Below are positions 11,143-22,519 of a stretch of 64,000 bases of DNA, piece by piece (within the stretch, counting starts at the first letter, position 1; every line of letters begins with the position of its first letter). The position numbers and the translations under genes are program-made. The DNA lies in assembly GCA_029204225.1 (NCBI GenBank), contig CM055100.1:3883089-3947088 (forward strand). The letters are read 5' to 3'. Under the pieces are notes generated by a model. That model worked only from the letters and a program-made list of their open reading frames with translations, did no database searches and was not told the origin of the DNA. The stretch is from Diphasiastrum complanatum. Lineage: Eukaryota > Streptophyta > Lycopodiopsida > Lycopodiales > Lycopodiaceae.

Positions 11143-11155
11143 TGGTATCAGAGCC
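11143..11155 (+). promoter_or_regulatory. Primer binding site of chromovirus B
   Basis: TGGTATCAGAGCC is complementary to the 3' end of plant initiator tRNA-Met and lies two bases after the 5' LTR. Confidence 0.8.
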
Positions 11156-12027
11156 ACTGCATACTGAAAGCAGGTGCGTTGATCCGTAGTAGATTTCTTG
11201 TAACTTACGACGCTTTTGACGGATTTCAAAACGGGTTAGAATTGCATTTTTTATGCACCCTTCAGGATTTTGTCTCTCCGCTGTTTTTTAAGTAAAATTG
11301 AAGAAGAAGTTTTAAAAAAAAAACAGTAGGGAGCCAAAGGAAGACCTGCCACGTGGCACTGCCCAGAAAAGGACAGGTGGCAGTCCTTCCTACATCTTTT
11401 CCGCTCAGATTCAGGCGTTGGTCTGATCGCGATGGGCCCTCCTCAGCTTAGCGTAAAAACTTATATAGGTCATCGCTGCCTGTCCAGAATGGACCCTCAA
11501 AAAAGTGTTGAGGAATCTGCCACGTGGCATCTCTAGGGCCTTGTGAGGTGGCAGCTGGCAGCGCCCTGCTGTTGCGATGTCTTTCTGATCCTTAGTTGAG
11601 AAAATCGGGGCCTTCCCTGAGATTTTAACTTGTTTGTCTTCTGCCTGTCCCTGTTAATCAGCGATGGACAGTTTCAAGAAAATTAAAAATTTTAAGGGGG
11701 AAGGGGGCTGTAGGCCACCTGGCAGATTGCTAGGAGAAGGCCAGAAGGCTGAGGTGGAAGCCAGGTGGCAAGGCAAAGCCACTTGGCAGTTGGTAGGATG
11801 GCATGTAGAGGGAGGTATGCCTCTTCTATGCCTCTGTTTTATGTGAAAAGAGGTGGAGGTGGTGGTGCATCCTTGTCTTTGCTTCTCTTATTCCTCTTGG
11901 CAGCCATGGACAATACCATTCGGGTTGTGAAGAGACAGCAAGAGTAGCTTTGTATCTACCTTCCTTGAGTAGCTTTTGATTCTCTTCTATCTTCTCTTCT
12001 TAATTCACCTCTCTTTTCTTTGTAAAA
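11156..12027 (+). other. Untranslated leader of chromovirus B
   Basis: About 870 bp between primer site and the gag start. It has GC-richer patches with repeated CCACGTGGCA-type words near 11.35 and 11.52 kb and no sustained open frame. I read it as the packaging leader. Confidence 0.45.
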
Positions 12028-13602
12028 ATGGAACCTACTCCTACTACACAGCCTATGTCCCCTGTTCTCGAGGCTACAGTATCTGCCTCTGTCTTAGACC
12101 CTGATGCTTTGATGCTGGCTATTAACAGTCTACAGCAACAGATTGTGGATATGCAAGCAAAGCACAGTCGGGATCAGCAGGATCTCAAGGAATTGACGCA
12201 GCTAAGGCAATTGGTGCATCAACCCTTGTTTACTCCTGAAGTTTTTGCTTGGGAAAAGAAGGATAGAACCCCGGAGGCGGTCTTGCAATGGCTGGATCGA
12301 TGGAATTCGCACTTTTCCATGCACGATTCATCCGAGGACAACAAGATCAATCTCGCCGTCATGTACCTGCGAGGTAAAGCATTTACCTAGTGGCAAGATA
12401 TAAGGGGTAATCCTGAAGTTCCTAGGAATTGGGAGGATTTCTGTAAGGCCTTTAAGGCGGCCTTCCTTCCTATTCTTGATGATTTTGAATTTTACCGTCA
12501 GTATGCGATGATCCATATGAGGAACCGGCCCCTGGATCAATATTTGCAAGAATTTCAAGAGGTCTATTCTCGTTTTGCAACTAGAATAGATCCTTTTCTA
12601 GTAAAGTTGCATTTCATAGTGGGGTTGCCAAGAGATTATCAGCTAGAGGTCAGGAGGAACCAGCCTCTTACCCTCGAGGATGTTGTTCGCTTCGCCAGAA
12701 TCTACGATGATACTCGTACGATGGCTAAGCCTGAGACTGGTGTCTTGCCCGACGTAAAGGGTAAGAGGCCTTTCTTTCCAAAGAAATCGAAAGATAAGGC
12801 AAAGGAAGGCGCTTCAGGTTCAAGGAAATCAAAGAAAAGATCTACCTTGGACCAGGAAACCTTCATGAAAGCCAGAAGCGACAATTTGTGCTTCAATTGC
12901 ATGGAACCAGGTCATGTCGCGAAGGAATGTCCAAAGAAACGGAAAGCTAAAGGGGCATCTTTTAAGACGCCAGGTAACTCTAGCATATCTAGTGTAGATC
13001 TTTCCTTTGCTGGTAATTCTGTGTGTGAGCATTGTTGTTTTAATACGGCTGTTTTTGGCCCTCATGACCTCATTCGGATGAAGGGGGTTGTGGGTGGTCA
13101 AGCCGTAACTGTTTTATTTGACGATGGTTCCACACATAATTTTATTAACGCTAATTTGTTGCAGAAGCTAAAGGTGGAAACAAGGCAAAGTGACCACCAA
13201 TACACAGTGAAGCTGGCAACGGGAGCAGAAAGCCAAGTTTGGGACCGGATAGTCCCACGTCTACCAATAGAGATTCAAGCCTATAAGGATAAATTAGACT
13301 TTCATATTATGAATTTAAATAGGGTAGATGTTATACTTGGTAAAGAGTGGTTTTATGAGAGGAACGAGTCTATGAAGAAAAACTATGTAACTCACAATTT
13401 GTCGTTCTTACATAACGGCTCACTCATAGAATTGAATGGAAATGTTGATATTTCTACTCCATATATGCTTTATGCTTTGGAAACTGTTAAATGTATGGAT
13501 ATTGTGGATTGCAGTTCTTATTTATGTTGGTTAAAAGATTTTACTTACCATGAAGAATGTAGTTTGCAAAAATTACAATCTCCAAATGGAATTAATGTCT
13601 AA
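12028..13602 (+). pseudogene. gag-pro: Gag-protease ORF of chromovirus B
   Basis: The frame starts MEPTPTTQPM and is open except for one TAG at 12388-12390, after which the same frame continues to 13602. The order is: a short coiled-coil-like N-terminus; a retrotransposon gag domain (WLDRWNSHF, then QYLQEFQEVYSRF); a basic linker; a CCHC zinc knuckle (CFNCMEPGHVAKEC) that binds RNA; and an aspartic protease core. The protease motif reads LFDDGSTHNFIN where DSGA/DTGA-type is usual, so activity is doubtful. Gag would form the particle and the protease would process the polyprotein in the cytoplasm. The single nonsense codon makes this copy defective unless suppressed. Confidence 0.85.
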
Positions 13603-14560
13603 TAACCTAAAACAAGAAAACTCGCCGGAAGGTGAAATTTTTAGGAAACTTAGACAAGAATTTAACGATGTATTTCCCCTCTAGGGGTGTTGACCATGGT
13701 ATCAAACTGATTCCTGGTAGTTCTCCTATATCACGGTATCCATACAGGATGAGTACTACTGAAAAGGATGAGGTTTATAGACAACTGCAAAATTAAAGAT
13801 GGGCCATGTTAAGCCTAGTAAACCTCCCTGGGGGGCACCTGTGCTCCTTGTTGATAAAAAAGATGGAGGTACTCGTCTGTGTGTGGACTTTAAAAAGTTG
13901 AATAAGTTAACGATTAAAAACCGTTATCCTTTGCCGCGAATGGATGAACTGGTTGATCGATTGCATGGTGCAAAGTACTTCATCAAAATCGATTTGAGAT
14001 CAGGGTATCATCAGATTCGCATAAAGACTAAGGATATTGAAAAAACCGGGTTTAGAACCAGGTACAGCCATTATGAGTTTCTAGTTTTACCTTTTGGCTT
14101 GACAAATGCTCCAGTGACTTTCCAGCAGATGATGAACGATCTTCTTCGTCCATATCTGGGAAAGTTCGTAATAGTCTACTTAGATGATATTCTCATCTAT
14201 AGTAAGACCTTGGAGGAGCATGAGGAGCATCTCAGGACTGTCTTAAAGTTACTTAGACAGGAGAAGCTTTTTGCCAAGGAGTCCAAATGTGTGTTCTTCC
14301 AGAAGAGGTTGTTATACCTTGGTCACATTATTTCGGACCATGGGTTGGAAATTGACCCAAATAAAGTCCGACAAGTACGTGAATGGCCTATCCCTAAAAC
14401 CATCTGGGAGGGTAAGTCCTTTTTGGGCTTTACGGGGTTTTTTCATAGATTCATCTTGAACTATGCATTAATTGCATTGGCCTTGACGAATGTCCTCAGA
14501 GGGGCTAAAAGAGTTAGCCGGCACAGTTCAGTCCTCCAGTTACTTGGACTGAAGAGTTGA
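13595..14560 (+). pseudogene. pol: Reverse transcriptase region of chromovirus B
   Basis: Pol enters a different frame from gag-pro. It has FNDVFPL, a TAG near 13.68 kb, then a shifted frame with LIPGSSPIS and YPYRMSTTEKDE. The long open frame from 13799 begins with the KPSKPPWGAPVLLVDKKDG fingers segment. The RT palm motifs are present: LRSGYHQI, LPFGLTNAPVTFQ and the catalytic YLDDILIYS. The region ends at a frameshift around 14515, after which the next ORF continues the connection domain. RT copies the element RNA to cDNA. At least three frame or stop defects separate the parts, so no full-length enzyme can be made from this copy. Confidence 0.85.
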
Positions 14561-16512
14561 ATCAGAGTTTTGAGAACCTCAAATACTGTGTAACTACAGC
14601 GCCTATTCTACACATAGTGGATCCTAACAAGCCGTATGTACTTGAAACAAATGCCAGTGACTATGCTATAGGCGCAGTCCTATATCAGGATGGTAGACCG
14701 GTAGCTTTTGAAAGCAAGAAGTTGGACCCTGCTCAAAGGCGGTATTCCACCTATGACAAGGAACTTTTTGCTGTCATTAACGCCCTGAAAGTTTGGAGAC
14801 ATTACTTGTATGGCTCCCAGTTTTCTATAGTTACTGACCATCAAGCGTTAAAATATATTAACGATGCGGTCGACCTTAGGGTTCGTAAGGCCAGATGGTC
14901 AGAGATGCTCCAAGAATTTCATTATGACATTGAGTACCGGAAGGGTACCTCTAATGGTGTCGCGGATGCCTTAAGCCGGATTGGAGAGGTTAATCAGTTA
15001 AGCTTTTCTGAGATCCAATCTGAGTTGTATCTGTCCTTAAGAGATATGTGTAAGACCGATAGGTACTTCGGTCGTATTTGGCTAGACGTCCTGGCAGGTT
15101 CTTCTAGATCTAGTGATGAGCTTGGAATGCAGGATTCCAAGATTTCTCCTCAGGACAAGATACAAAGAGACTATTCCATTAGGAATGGGTTACTTTTCCG
15201 GAATGGAAAAGTTTGTGTGCCAGAAAATGATGATATAAGGGCCCAAATCCTGCATGAATGTCATGACAGCCCATGTGCAGGGCACCCTGGCGCTCAAAGG
15301 ACGCTTGACTTAGTAAAAAGGAACTTTTACTGGCCAAACTTAAAAGGTCAAGTGGAGGCATATGTTCGCAAGTGTGCGCAATGCCAAGTTAACAAAGCTG
15401 AAAGACTTAAGGCAGCTGGTTTGTTAATGCCCTTGGAAATTCCCGAAAGAAAGTGGGAAAGCATTTCCATGGACTTTGTGGTTGGGCTACCTCGGACGGG
15501 AAAGCAAATTGATGCCATTTGGGTAATAGTTGACAGGTTAACTAAAATGGCGCAGTTCATACCAACCAAGCAAACTGTCAAAGCTTTTGAACTTGCGCAG
15601 CTTTTCGTGGAAAAGTTGTTCAGGTTGTTTGGTTTGCCAAATGACATTGTTAGTGATCGAGATCCAAAGTTCACTGGCAAATTCTGGCAAGCGGTCTTTG
15701 AAAAATTAGAGACCACTCTAAGTTTGGGGTCATTTGATCATCCTGAATCGGATGGTCAGACAGAGAGGACAAACCAGTCTATGGAAGATATGCTTTGGGC
15801 ATATGTTTCCAGAAGACAGTCAGATTGGGAAAGGTACCTTCCAATGATTGAGTTTGCGTATAATAGCGCAAAGCACTCAGCGACGGGTTTTAGTCCATTT
15901 TCTCTGATGTATGGTTTCCAACCTAGGGCTCCCATTTCAGTGGGCCTCAAAGGCCTCAAGGTTAAAGCAGCAGTAGACTTCCTGCATGATATGCAAGAAA
16001 TGTTGCTTGTTGCTCGCGAAAACGTAAAAACGGCGCAGGATAGAGCCCAATTTTACGCCAATCAAAAGCGACAACCTAGGGTCTATGAGGAGGGGGCTTG
16101 GGTATATCTTAGAATTACAAAAGATTCTAAGGTACTAAGGACTGGAAAATGTCCTAAGTTATCACCTCGTTATGCAGGGCCATTCCGTATAGTAAAGAAA
16201 CTCCATCGGAATGCGTACCAGCTGGAACTTCCTCAAGGTGTTAAGGTACATCCAGTTTTTAACATTAGTCGTTTAAAGGAACGACTTGGTGGAAAGGATG
16301 ACTTGATACCTCAGGAGGACTTAGTTCGGCTGGAGGACCTATCATCCTTTGTACCTACCGAACCACAGGCCATTGTTGATGTACGTCAACGTGGACTCAG
16401 GAACCGACAGGTAACTGAGTACTTGGTCCGTTGGAAAGGAAATTCCGAGGACGATGACAATTGGAAAAAGGAACTTGACCTTAAACTGAGATTCCCTGGT
16501 TTTCTTCCTTAG
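14557..16512 (+). pseudogene. pol: RNase H, integrase and chromodomain ORF of chromovirus B
   Basis: An intact 651-codon frame. RNase H comes first; its usual DASD reads NASD here, so a metal-binding Asp is lost. Next is the HHCC zinc-binding integrase N-terminus (HECHDSPCAGHPG... CAQC), then the catalytic core with SMDFVVG, DRDPKF and HPESDGQTERTNQ supplying D, D and E. The GPY/F-type module (PRYAGPFRIVKKL... HPVFNISRLK) and a C-terminal chromodomain (EYLVRWKGNSEDDDNW) follow. Chromodomains target insertion to particular chromatin. This ORF is the best preserved part of the element. It lacks its own upstream RT frame because of the shift at about 14515. Confidence 0.9.
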
Positions 16513-16539
16513 ATAAGGAATTTTTTAAGGAAGAGGGAA

Positions 16540-16835
16540 TGTTAGGGACCCAACTCCCTTGGGTCCCAAACCCAGACTTGAGACCAGACGATGACTGGGC
16601 CTGTAGACTTGACCGGTGACTCATGAACCGCATGGTTGCCACGTGTCATGATCCAGGAGTGCACATGGCTTTGAGTCTCTCTCCTTGGAGGTATACAAGG
16701 GTAGGAGGACTCATTGGCCATCCATTCTGTCTACCTAGGAGGAGGTGGATGGAGAGCGTGTGCACGGCCAGGATGTGTTGCTAGCATGAGGCAGGAGATG
16801 GCTGAGAGCCTAGGCGTTGGTATGGGACGCCGTCT
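16540..16835 (+). repeat. Truncated 3' LTR of chromovirus B
   Basis: Matches 10694-10990 with few differences and starts right after the polypurine tract. It breaks at about 16835 inside the LTR, where minus-strand integrase sequence of element A begins. A deletion therefore removed the LTR end and part of A. Confidence 0.8.
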
Positions 16836-18300
16836 CAGACTTTATGGATGGCCAATAGAAATGTCCTTAAGACATGCACAAGACTCCTGAAAACCAAAAT
16901 GGCCACCAATAGGGGAAGCATGAGCATCAGACAACAACTGATGACGAATGGAAAGAGAACTAGGAATACATAAAGCACCATAGTGGTATAAACGATCATC
17001 AACAACAGTATAAACCTGGAACTTCCGAGAGGACGAAAGGAAACGAGAACGATAAACATCAGAAAAGTCAAAACAAGACAAATATGCGGCCGGTAAATCA
17101 TCAAAATAAACTAATACACAAACACCTAGAAGAGGACGTAATATATTATTCATAGCATTCTGAAATGTGGGTGGACCATTCTGAACACCAAATGGAAGAA
17201 CACGAAAGTCATACAAACCTAAATGAGTACGAAATGCACTCTTATGCTCATCAGAAGGACGCATCCTTAGGTAGTATCCAGAATGTAGGTCAATTTTGGA
17301 AAAGATGGAAGAAGTGCCAAGCTGATCAAAAAGGTCATCCATGTGAGGTATAGGATACTGATTACGGATAGTAAGCTTGTTTAAGGCACGGTAGTCAATG
17401 CAAAGGCAGGACAAGAGCACCAAAGGGACTATGGCTAGGAACAATGAGGCCCTGACGTTAAAAGGGAAGCAATTTGGAGCTGAACCTCATCACATTCAAC
17501 TTCAGACATACGATATGGAGCATGAGAGGGTGGGGTAGCACCAGGAATAAGATCAATATGGTGGGTGACATCTCGTAATGGTGGCAGAGACGTAGGTTCT
17601 GAAAAGACAACAGAATACCGATGCAATAAGTCAGAAATCACCTGAGGAAGAGGACCCATGGATGGAGCAGGAGGAGCAGCAACTGATGCACTCTGAATGA
17701 TAAGAAGAGCTGCACCCTGAGCCTTTGGCAGGCTACGCATAAACTGCTTCTCGAAAGATCCACAGCAATAGTACCAAGTGAAGAAAACCAATCTACACCA
17801 AGAATAATGTCATAGCGCTCCAGAGGAATAATATAAAAATTTGCATGTCCAGAGAAGTCAACAATGCTATAGTCCAAGCCTGAAATATCTGAGAGCTGAT
17901 AAAAGAATGTGAGCTAGCAACCTCGACACTGAGAGACTGTGTAGCAGAAATAGGTGTGAAAGTAGAATAATGGACAGCAAATGTGCAAGGCCAATAAGTA
18001 GAAGGGTTCTAACAAAGTGGAAAAAGGGAGGAGGGTGTGAGGCAGCAAAATGACAAATATGAGAGGGAAATAGGGGGCTAGAAAAGAGCAGTATGTGAGC
18101 AAAAGGACAGCACGTAGGTGCAAAAAAGGAAGTGCAAATGGGCGCAAGCAATACCTGGGTGGGTGCTGATCCGTCGTCCAATCAGTAGTGCCAACAAAGA
18201 GAGGTAAAAGCTGAAGATATGACAGAATAGATGCGCCAACCAGCCACCAATCCGAATCCTCAACTCGCACCAAATAAGCTGCAAAAAGTGCTGAAAGAGG
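16836..18300 (-). pseudogene. pol: Protease/RT/integrase remnants of gypsy element A
   Basis: Minus strand. At 17.45-17.88 kb there are protease-to-RT segments (YDIILGVDWFSSLG, FSEPTSLPP and DLIPGATPPSHAPYRMS). At 16842-17444 there is RT ([47 protein letters not shown]), which jumps directly to an integrase zinc-finger part ([17 protein letters not shown]). The RT C-terminus, RNase H and most of integrase are missing: an internal deletion joins the catalytic YFDD to the pre-integrase. Together with LTRs at 10.1 and 18.9 kb and the primer site at 18.86 kb this forms one non-functional element. Confidence 0.8.
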
Positions 18301-18852
18301 GTGCTAGACAGCCGACAAATAATCAGCAAAATGAGCAGCAAGTCGATGGAGAAATCCGTCAAGAATGGTGAGATAATAGGGCACTGGGCAGCAACTACCA
18401 AGATCCATAATATGCTGAAAAAAATAGGCTGGAAAAGGTGCTGAAGTAAGGCGCCGATCAGCCTCCAATCAATAGCCGAAACGGACAGCAAGTCGGTGAA
18501 GAGAACCGCTGACAATGAGACGGTAGTAAGGCGCTGGGCAGCAGCTACCGAATCTGAAAAATGATGAGTAAAATAGCTGAAAATAATGTAGGGCGTTGGA
18601 CAGCCTCCAATCAATATAAAAAATGACAGCAAATTCGTGATGAAAAGTGTCGAAAATGATGAGGTAGTAGGGCATTGGACAGCAGCTACCAAATCTGCAA
18701 AAACAATGAAAATCTGCCGAAAAAATCGACGAAAGTGATGGGTAGTAGGGCGTTGGACAGCCACCACCAATCTACAAAAAATGACGGAGAAAATCGATGA
18801 AAGTGACGGGTGGTAGGGCATTGGACAGCCACCACCAAATCTGCAGGAAAGT
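18294..18852 (-). repeat. About eight imperfect 68-80 bp tandem repeats in element A leader
   Basis: Each unit carries a variant of TAGTAGGGC(G/A)(T/C)TGGACAGC followed by CACCACCAA or CTCCAATCAA. Starts are near 18.30, 18.38, 18.45, 18.53, 18.59, 18.67, 18.75 and 18.81 kb. The repeats lie between the minus-strand primer site and the gag region, so they are leader repeats. Most of one minus-strand frame stays open across them (18078-18821), giving a repetitive hydrophobic peptide that I do not accept as a gene. Confidence 0.65.
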
Positions 18853-19219
18853 GCTCTGATACCAAGTTACAAGCTAAGATTCACTAGCTATGCTAGAAAA
18901 GCAAGAAGAGAGAATGCTTAAGGAGGCTAAAGAGGAGCAATCATCATAAATCGAATAAAGGAATACAATGCTGCCCTGTATATACCCTCTCCCTGAATCA
19001 AATAGAGGATTCAAAAAAGGAAGGGAATAGGATTTGGAGGGAAAATAGTGCGCCTTCCCAATAGGAGGACCCCCACTCCAAATTAACGTGACCAAGTCCT
19101 ACAAATATGACCAATTAGGGCCCAAGGCCAGTATATGAATAAAAAGGGCCCTTAGGCCTGCTTAGCATAATAACGAATAAAAGAATGGACGCGGCGAATG
19201 TAATGAGCCAAGTCCATAA
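18853..19219 (-). mobile_element. 5' LTR and primer site of gypsy element A
   Basis: GCTCTGATACCA at 18853-18864 is the minus-strand primer site TGGTATCAGAGC. The LTR follows to the right (18867-19219), with TTATGGAC at its outer end. It matches 10113-10431 closely, with a few substitutions and small indels. Confidence 0.75.
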
Positions 19220-19599
19220 CTCCAAACGTCACAAGTTGAGACCTCATCCTTCATTAGAATATCATACTAAGGCCAAGGGCTCTCCATTTATCACACATGA
19301 GATGCCATGTGCTGCATTAAGAGATGCTAGAATCAAGGGCCACATTTGTAGGAGTTCATTGATGGAGATGTAGTAGCTCGAGGTATATCTAGCCCTATCT
19401 TTTGTTTACGAAAGAGAGGTACATCGAGCTCCATAACATGAGAGAGAGAGAGAGAGAGAAAGCTTTATTAATGTCTTTTCCATACCAAAAGGCATATAAG
19501 ACCAAAAAGAGTACATGTCAAGTATGTGGTAACCATGGGAGCGTATATAAACGTCTCCAAGAAAAAACTATGCATAAAAGATGAACAAAATAACTATAA

Positions 19600-20999
19600 A
19601 CTACGAACTGTCCATAAGTGGGAGCAAAATAACTGCTAAGAATAGAGTCATATCATCTAGCACTGCTGTTGAAAAAGGATGTGATACAAGCTGTCGCAGG
19701 AGGTACTATGGATCGTCGCTAACGTCGTCTAGGAGGACGAAAACTATGTACTCTCATGACAGGGCGGGTAGTGCGAGTTGCCACATGACTGTGAGTGATG
19801 CGCTATCTCTGGTGTCTGTGAGGTGGTGTATCGTCATCGTCGTCATCAGACTCAAGGTCTCGCTGTGGTCGTCTCCTAGAGAAGAATGAAGTAATTTGAG
19901 CCTGAGAGCTAGAATGTGGCTGGTGAGCTGACTGGTACATATCCTGTCGTAGCAAGACCGTCTCTCGTATCATGAGCGCAACACAGCAAGGGTCCTCATA
20001 TGCAATAAGCGATCTGAGTGTAGCAGGCATGTCTCGAAATAGGCAATGGTATCTCCCTCTGATCGCATAATATATGGGGCATTTGAAGATGAAGTGCTCC
20101 TCGGACTCTACCTCATGCAAAGAACATAGCTGGCCTAATCTCTCCTCTCGTGGTGTACCCTGGAATCTGCCTGTCTCAATAGCCGTTTGATAACCCTGAG
20201 GACAAGTATCGAGATAAAACTGGAAGACCAGCGGCACCCTGCTCTAGAAAGTGAGTCCGATAGTAATTAGGCTTAATCCCCAGCTGGCTACGCCAAGTAC
20301 GATCAAGATATGCTCTGTATAAAAATCATCTAATGTACTGGTGTGTACTCGAGGGAAGATCAGTGATAGTGATACCAAATGCCTCCGTGAGAAAATGTGA
20401 TGCCTGAGAGAACCATGACAGCCGGTACCCCTAAGTCTTAAGATGGTGGAAGGACATGAGTGCAAGTCGTGTATATCTCTGCTCTGTATTAGGAAGTGTC
20501 TGAGCCCTCTGGATGTACGTGATAAGCTACTAGGGTGCCTCTATCTGGATAGGGGGGTGGCGAACTCCGCAAGAATGATCTCATGTGGAACAGAGGGCTT
20601 CGCTCGAATCATGAGAGCTAACATGGTGGTCTGTAAACGAGGAATGCTGGCCCAGTGTGAAGAGGAGAGGCCTGTACACCATATCTCTACTGCATATGAG
20701 CTGAAGGGGTGACGATGGTGTCAAAAAGTCTACACTTACTCGGGGCATCCCGAATAGACTTACGGAAGCAGAATCTCTCCAACTGAACTACGGAAGAATG
20801 ACCTTCCAAGTCTAGAAGTAGCGCCTGTCTCATACTAAAGGTAGGACCAGAGAAGAGCACACCCAAGTGTATGAAGAGACCACCTCTAGAGGCTATCCAT
20901 CAAAGGTAAGCACCTGGTGCTGCATGAAAGCCCGTGAAGTATTGAAGACCATGATCTTGGTCTTTGAGAGATTCACCCCTAAACCCCACTGGGCACAAA
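19600..20999 (-). mobile_element. LINE (non-LTR) 3' part, copy 1
   Basis: Minus strand. 20237-19803 encodes a segment with a Cys/His cluster (CSLHEVESEEHFIFKC) and an IRGRYHCLFRDMP stretch, ending in an Asp/Arg-rich tail. 21.0-20.3 kb carries the end of the RT domain in broken frames (matching the VMVFNTSRAFM-like segment of copy 2). The same order and wording appear at 40.9-42.3 kb, so both are members of one LINE family. The sequence stops sharply at about 20999, where copia element C begins. It is truncated and frameshifted. Confidence 0.7.
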
Positions 21000-22519
21000 A
21001 GGTCCGCATTAATCTGTGTGGATTAAATCCAGGATGTTCTTTGCTCTTGCAACACCCCCTTTATTGAACTTCTCTCGATGCTGCTTCCCATATACACAAG
21101 ATTCGCACATCGATTTCAAGTGATCTTCTATGGTAGGCAATCCTGTTACCATCTCCAATTTTCTCATCAAACTGAGGCTTCCCAAGTTCAAGTGACCAAG
21201 CCTCTTATGCCACAACTCAGTTTGCGATGGAATGGACGATACAAGTCCATGTTGCCCCTTGATTGTAGCATTCAACCTGTACAATTTTGTATTGGGCTCC
21301 CTTACTCCATCTGCAATAACTTTGAACTTTTGGTTCACATCCTTCACAAAGCAACGATCATGGGCGAATTCTACTTTCAACTTTTGATCAGAATGACTCC
21401 AACAAAAAATAGATTTTTCTTCAAACCTGGTACGTAAAGTACCTCCCTGATCATCCTGCTATTGCCATCAGGTAGTTGGATTGAAACGGTGCCTATCCCC
21501 TTGATCTTGCACACCTCACCATTTGCTTGTGAAACAGACGTTCCATTATCCAACACTTTCAAGCTACTGAACCAATTCTTGTTACATGTCATGTGTCTTG
21601 TGGCTCCCGAGTCAATATACCACGCTTGATCACCTTGATTAGATGACAATGCAGATATGAAGATGCTAGAGTCTTCAATCTCACCCTCATCGACAAGGTT
21701 ACCTGCTTGTTTTGGTTTCCCCTTGCCTTGTTCCGCCAGGAATTTGCGACATTCACTCTTCCAATGGCCCTTTTTACCACAATGGAAGCACTTGCCTTTC
21801 TTCTTAGTCTTACTGGAAGATCCCTCGTCCTCCTGAGACTTGGCAAATTGTTGTTTAGACTTCTTCTTGTCCTTGCCCTTGCCTTGTTTTTGGCGTGTCG
21901 CAAGTGCCTGATCGTCAGTATTTTGACGTCTAGCTTTCACCATTTCTCGTCGTTGCTCTTCCTGCATCAAGATTCCTGTGAGCTCGTCAAAGGTTGGCAA
22001 TCTTTCTCTTGATGCTATTCCGCTCACAAACATCCAATAGGGTTCTGCAATGCCGCACAATGCATTGTGTACCAGCTCCACATCACGTATGCGCTCACCA
22101 ATAGAATGCAGTTCATCCCTCATTGTCTTGATTCTGGTCATGTACGTCTGAATGTGCTCTCCTTGCTCCATTCGGGCACTATTCAGCTTTGACTTCAAAA
22201 ACATGATTCTTGACGGATTTGACGTCTCAAACTGCTCCTTTAGCACATCCCATGCCTGTCTAGGTGTAACAGCATCACAAATGTGGGTAATGATGTGATC
22301 CTTCACTGACAAGTTAATGAAGGTCAAAGCTTTCCTCATCTTTTTGTCGAACACTTTGATATCCGCTTCATTTGGCGGCCTTCTCTCATCACCTGTGACG
22401 ACTTCCCACACGTCTTTCTCCATTAGTATGTTTTTCATTTTGAATTTCCACACTGCATAGTTGGAAATCCCGTCCAATTTGCTACTTTCACTCAAAATGG
22501 ACTCTCCCATGTTTGCCAT
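21000..22519 (-). pseudogene. gag-pol: Ty1/copia element C: gag, protease, pre-integrase
   Basis: From ATG at 22519: a copia gag domain (LDGISNYAVWKFKMKNIL), a basic linker, a CCHC knuckle (CFHCGKKGHWKSEC) and a protease with WYIDSGATRHMT carrying the DSGA active site. A frameshift near 21380 separates this from the GAG-pre-integrase segment (LWHKRLGHLNLGSL, CESCVYGKQ) and the start of integrase (LDLIHTD followed by a stop). The element ends abruptly at the LINE junction at about 21000, so the integrase core, RT and RNase H are absent. The gag-protease frame itself is intact for 380 codons. Confidence 0.88.

Larger units (their letters stand above)
10694..16835 (+). mobile_element. Ty3/gypsy chromovirus B, nested in element A
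   Basis: The left LTR is 10694-11140 (TGTTAGGG..TTGTAACA, 447 bp), followed by primer site TGGTATCAGAGCC at 11143-11155. The right LTR starts at 16540 after a purine tract (AAGGAAGAGGGAA) and is cut off at about 16835. Where they overlap, the LTRs differ at only a handful of sites over about 295 bp, so the insertion is fairly recent. The order gag, protease, reverse transcriptase, RNase H, integrase, chromodomain is that of a plant chromovirus. The copy is defective: a stop in gag, frame changes around the protease-RT junction, and a frameshift near 14515. No target duplication can be read because the right LTR end is lost. Confidence 0.9.

Noticed and set aside
18078-18821. 247-codon minus-strand open frame with many Trp, Phe and Leu residues
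   Set aside because: It follows the 68-80 bp tandem repeats of an LTR leader. The periodic, hydrophobic product and its place between primer site and gag indicate a by-product of the repeats.
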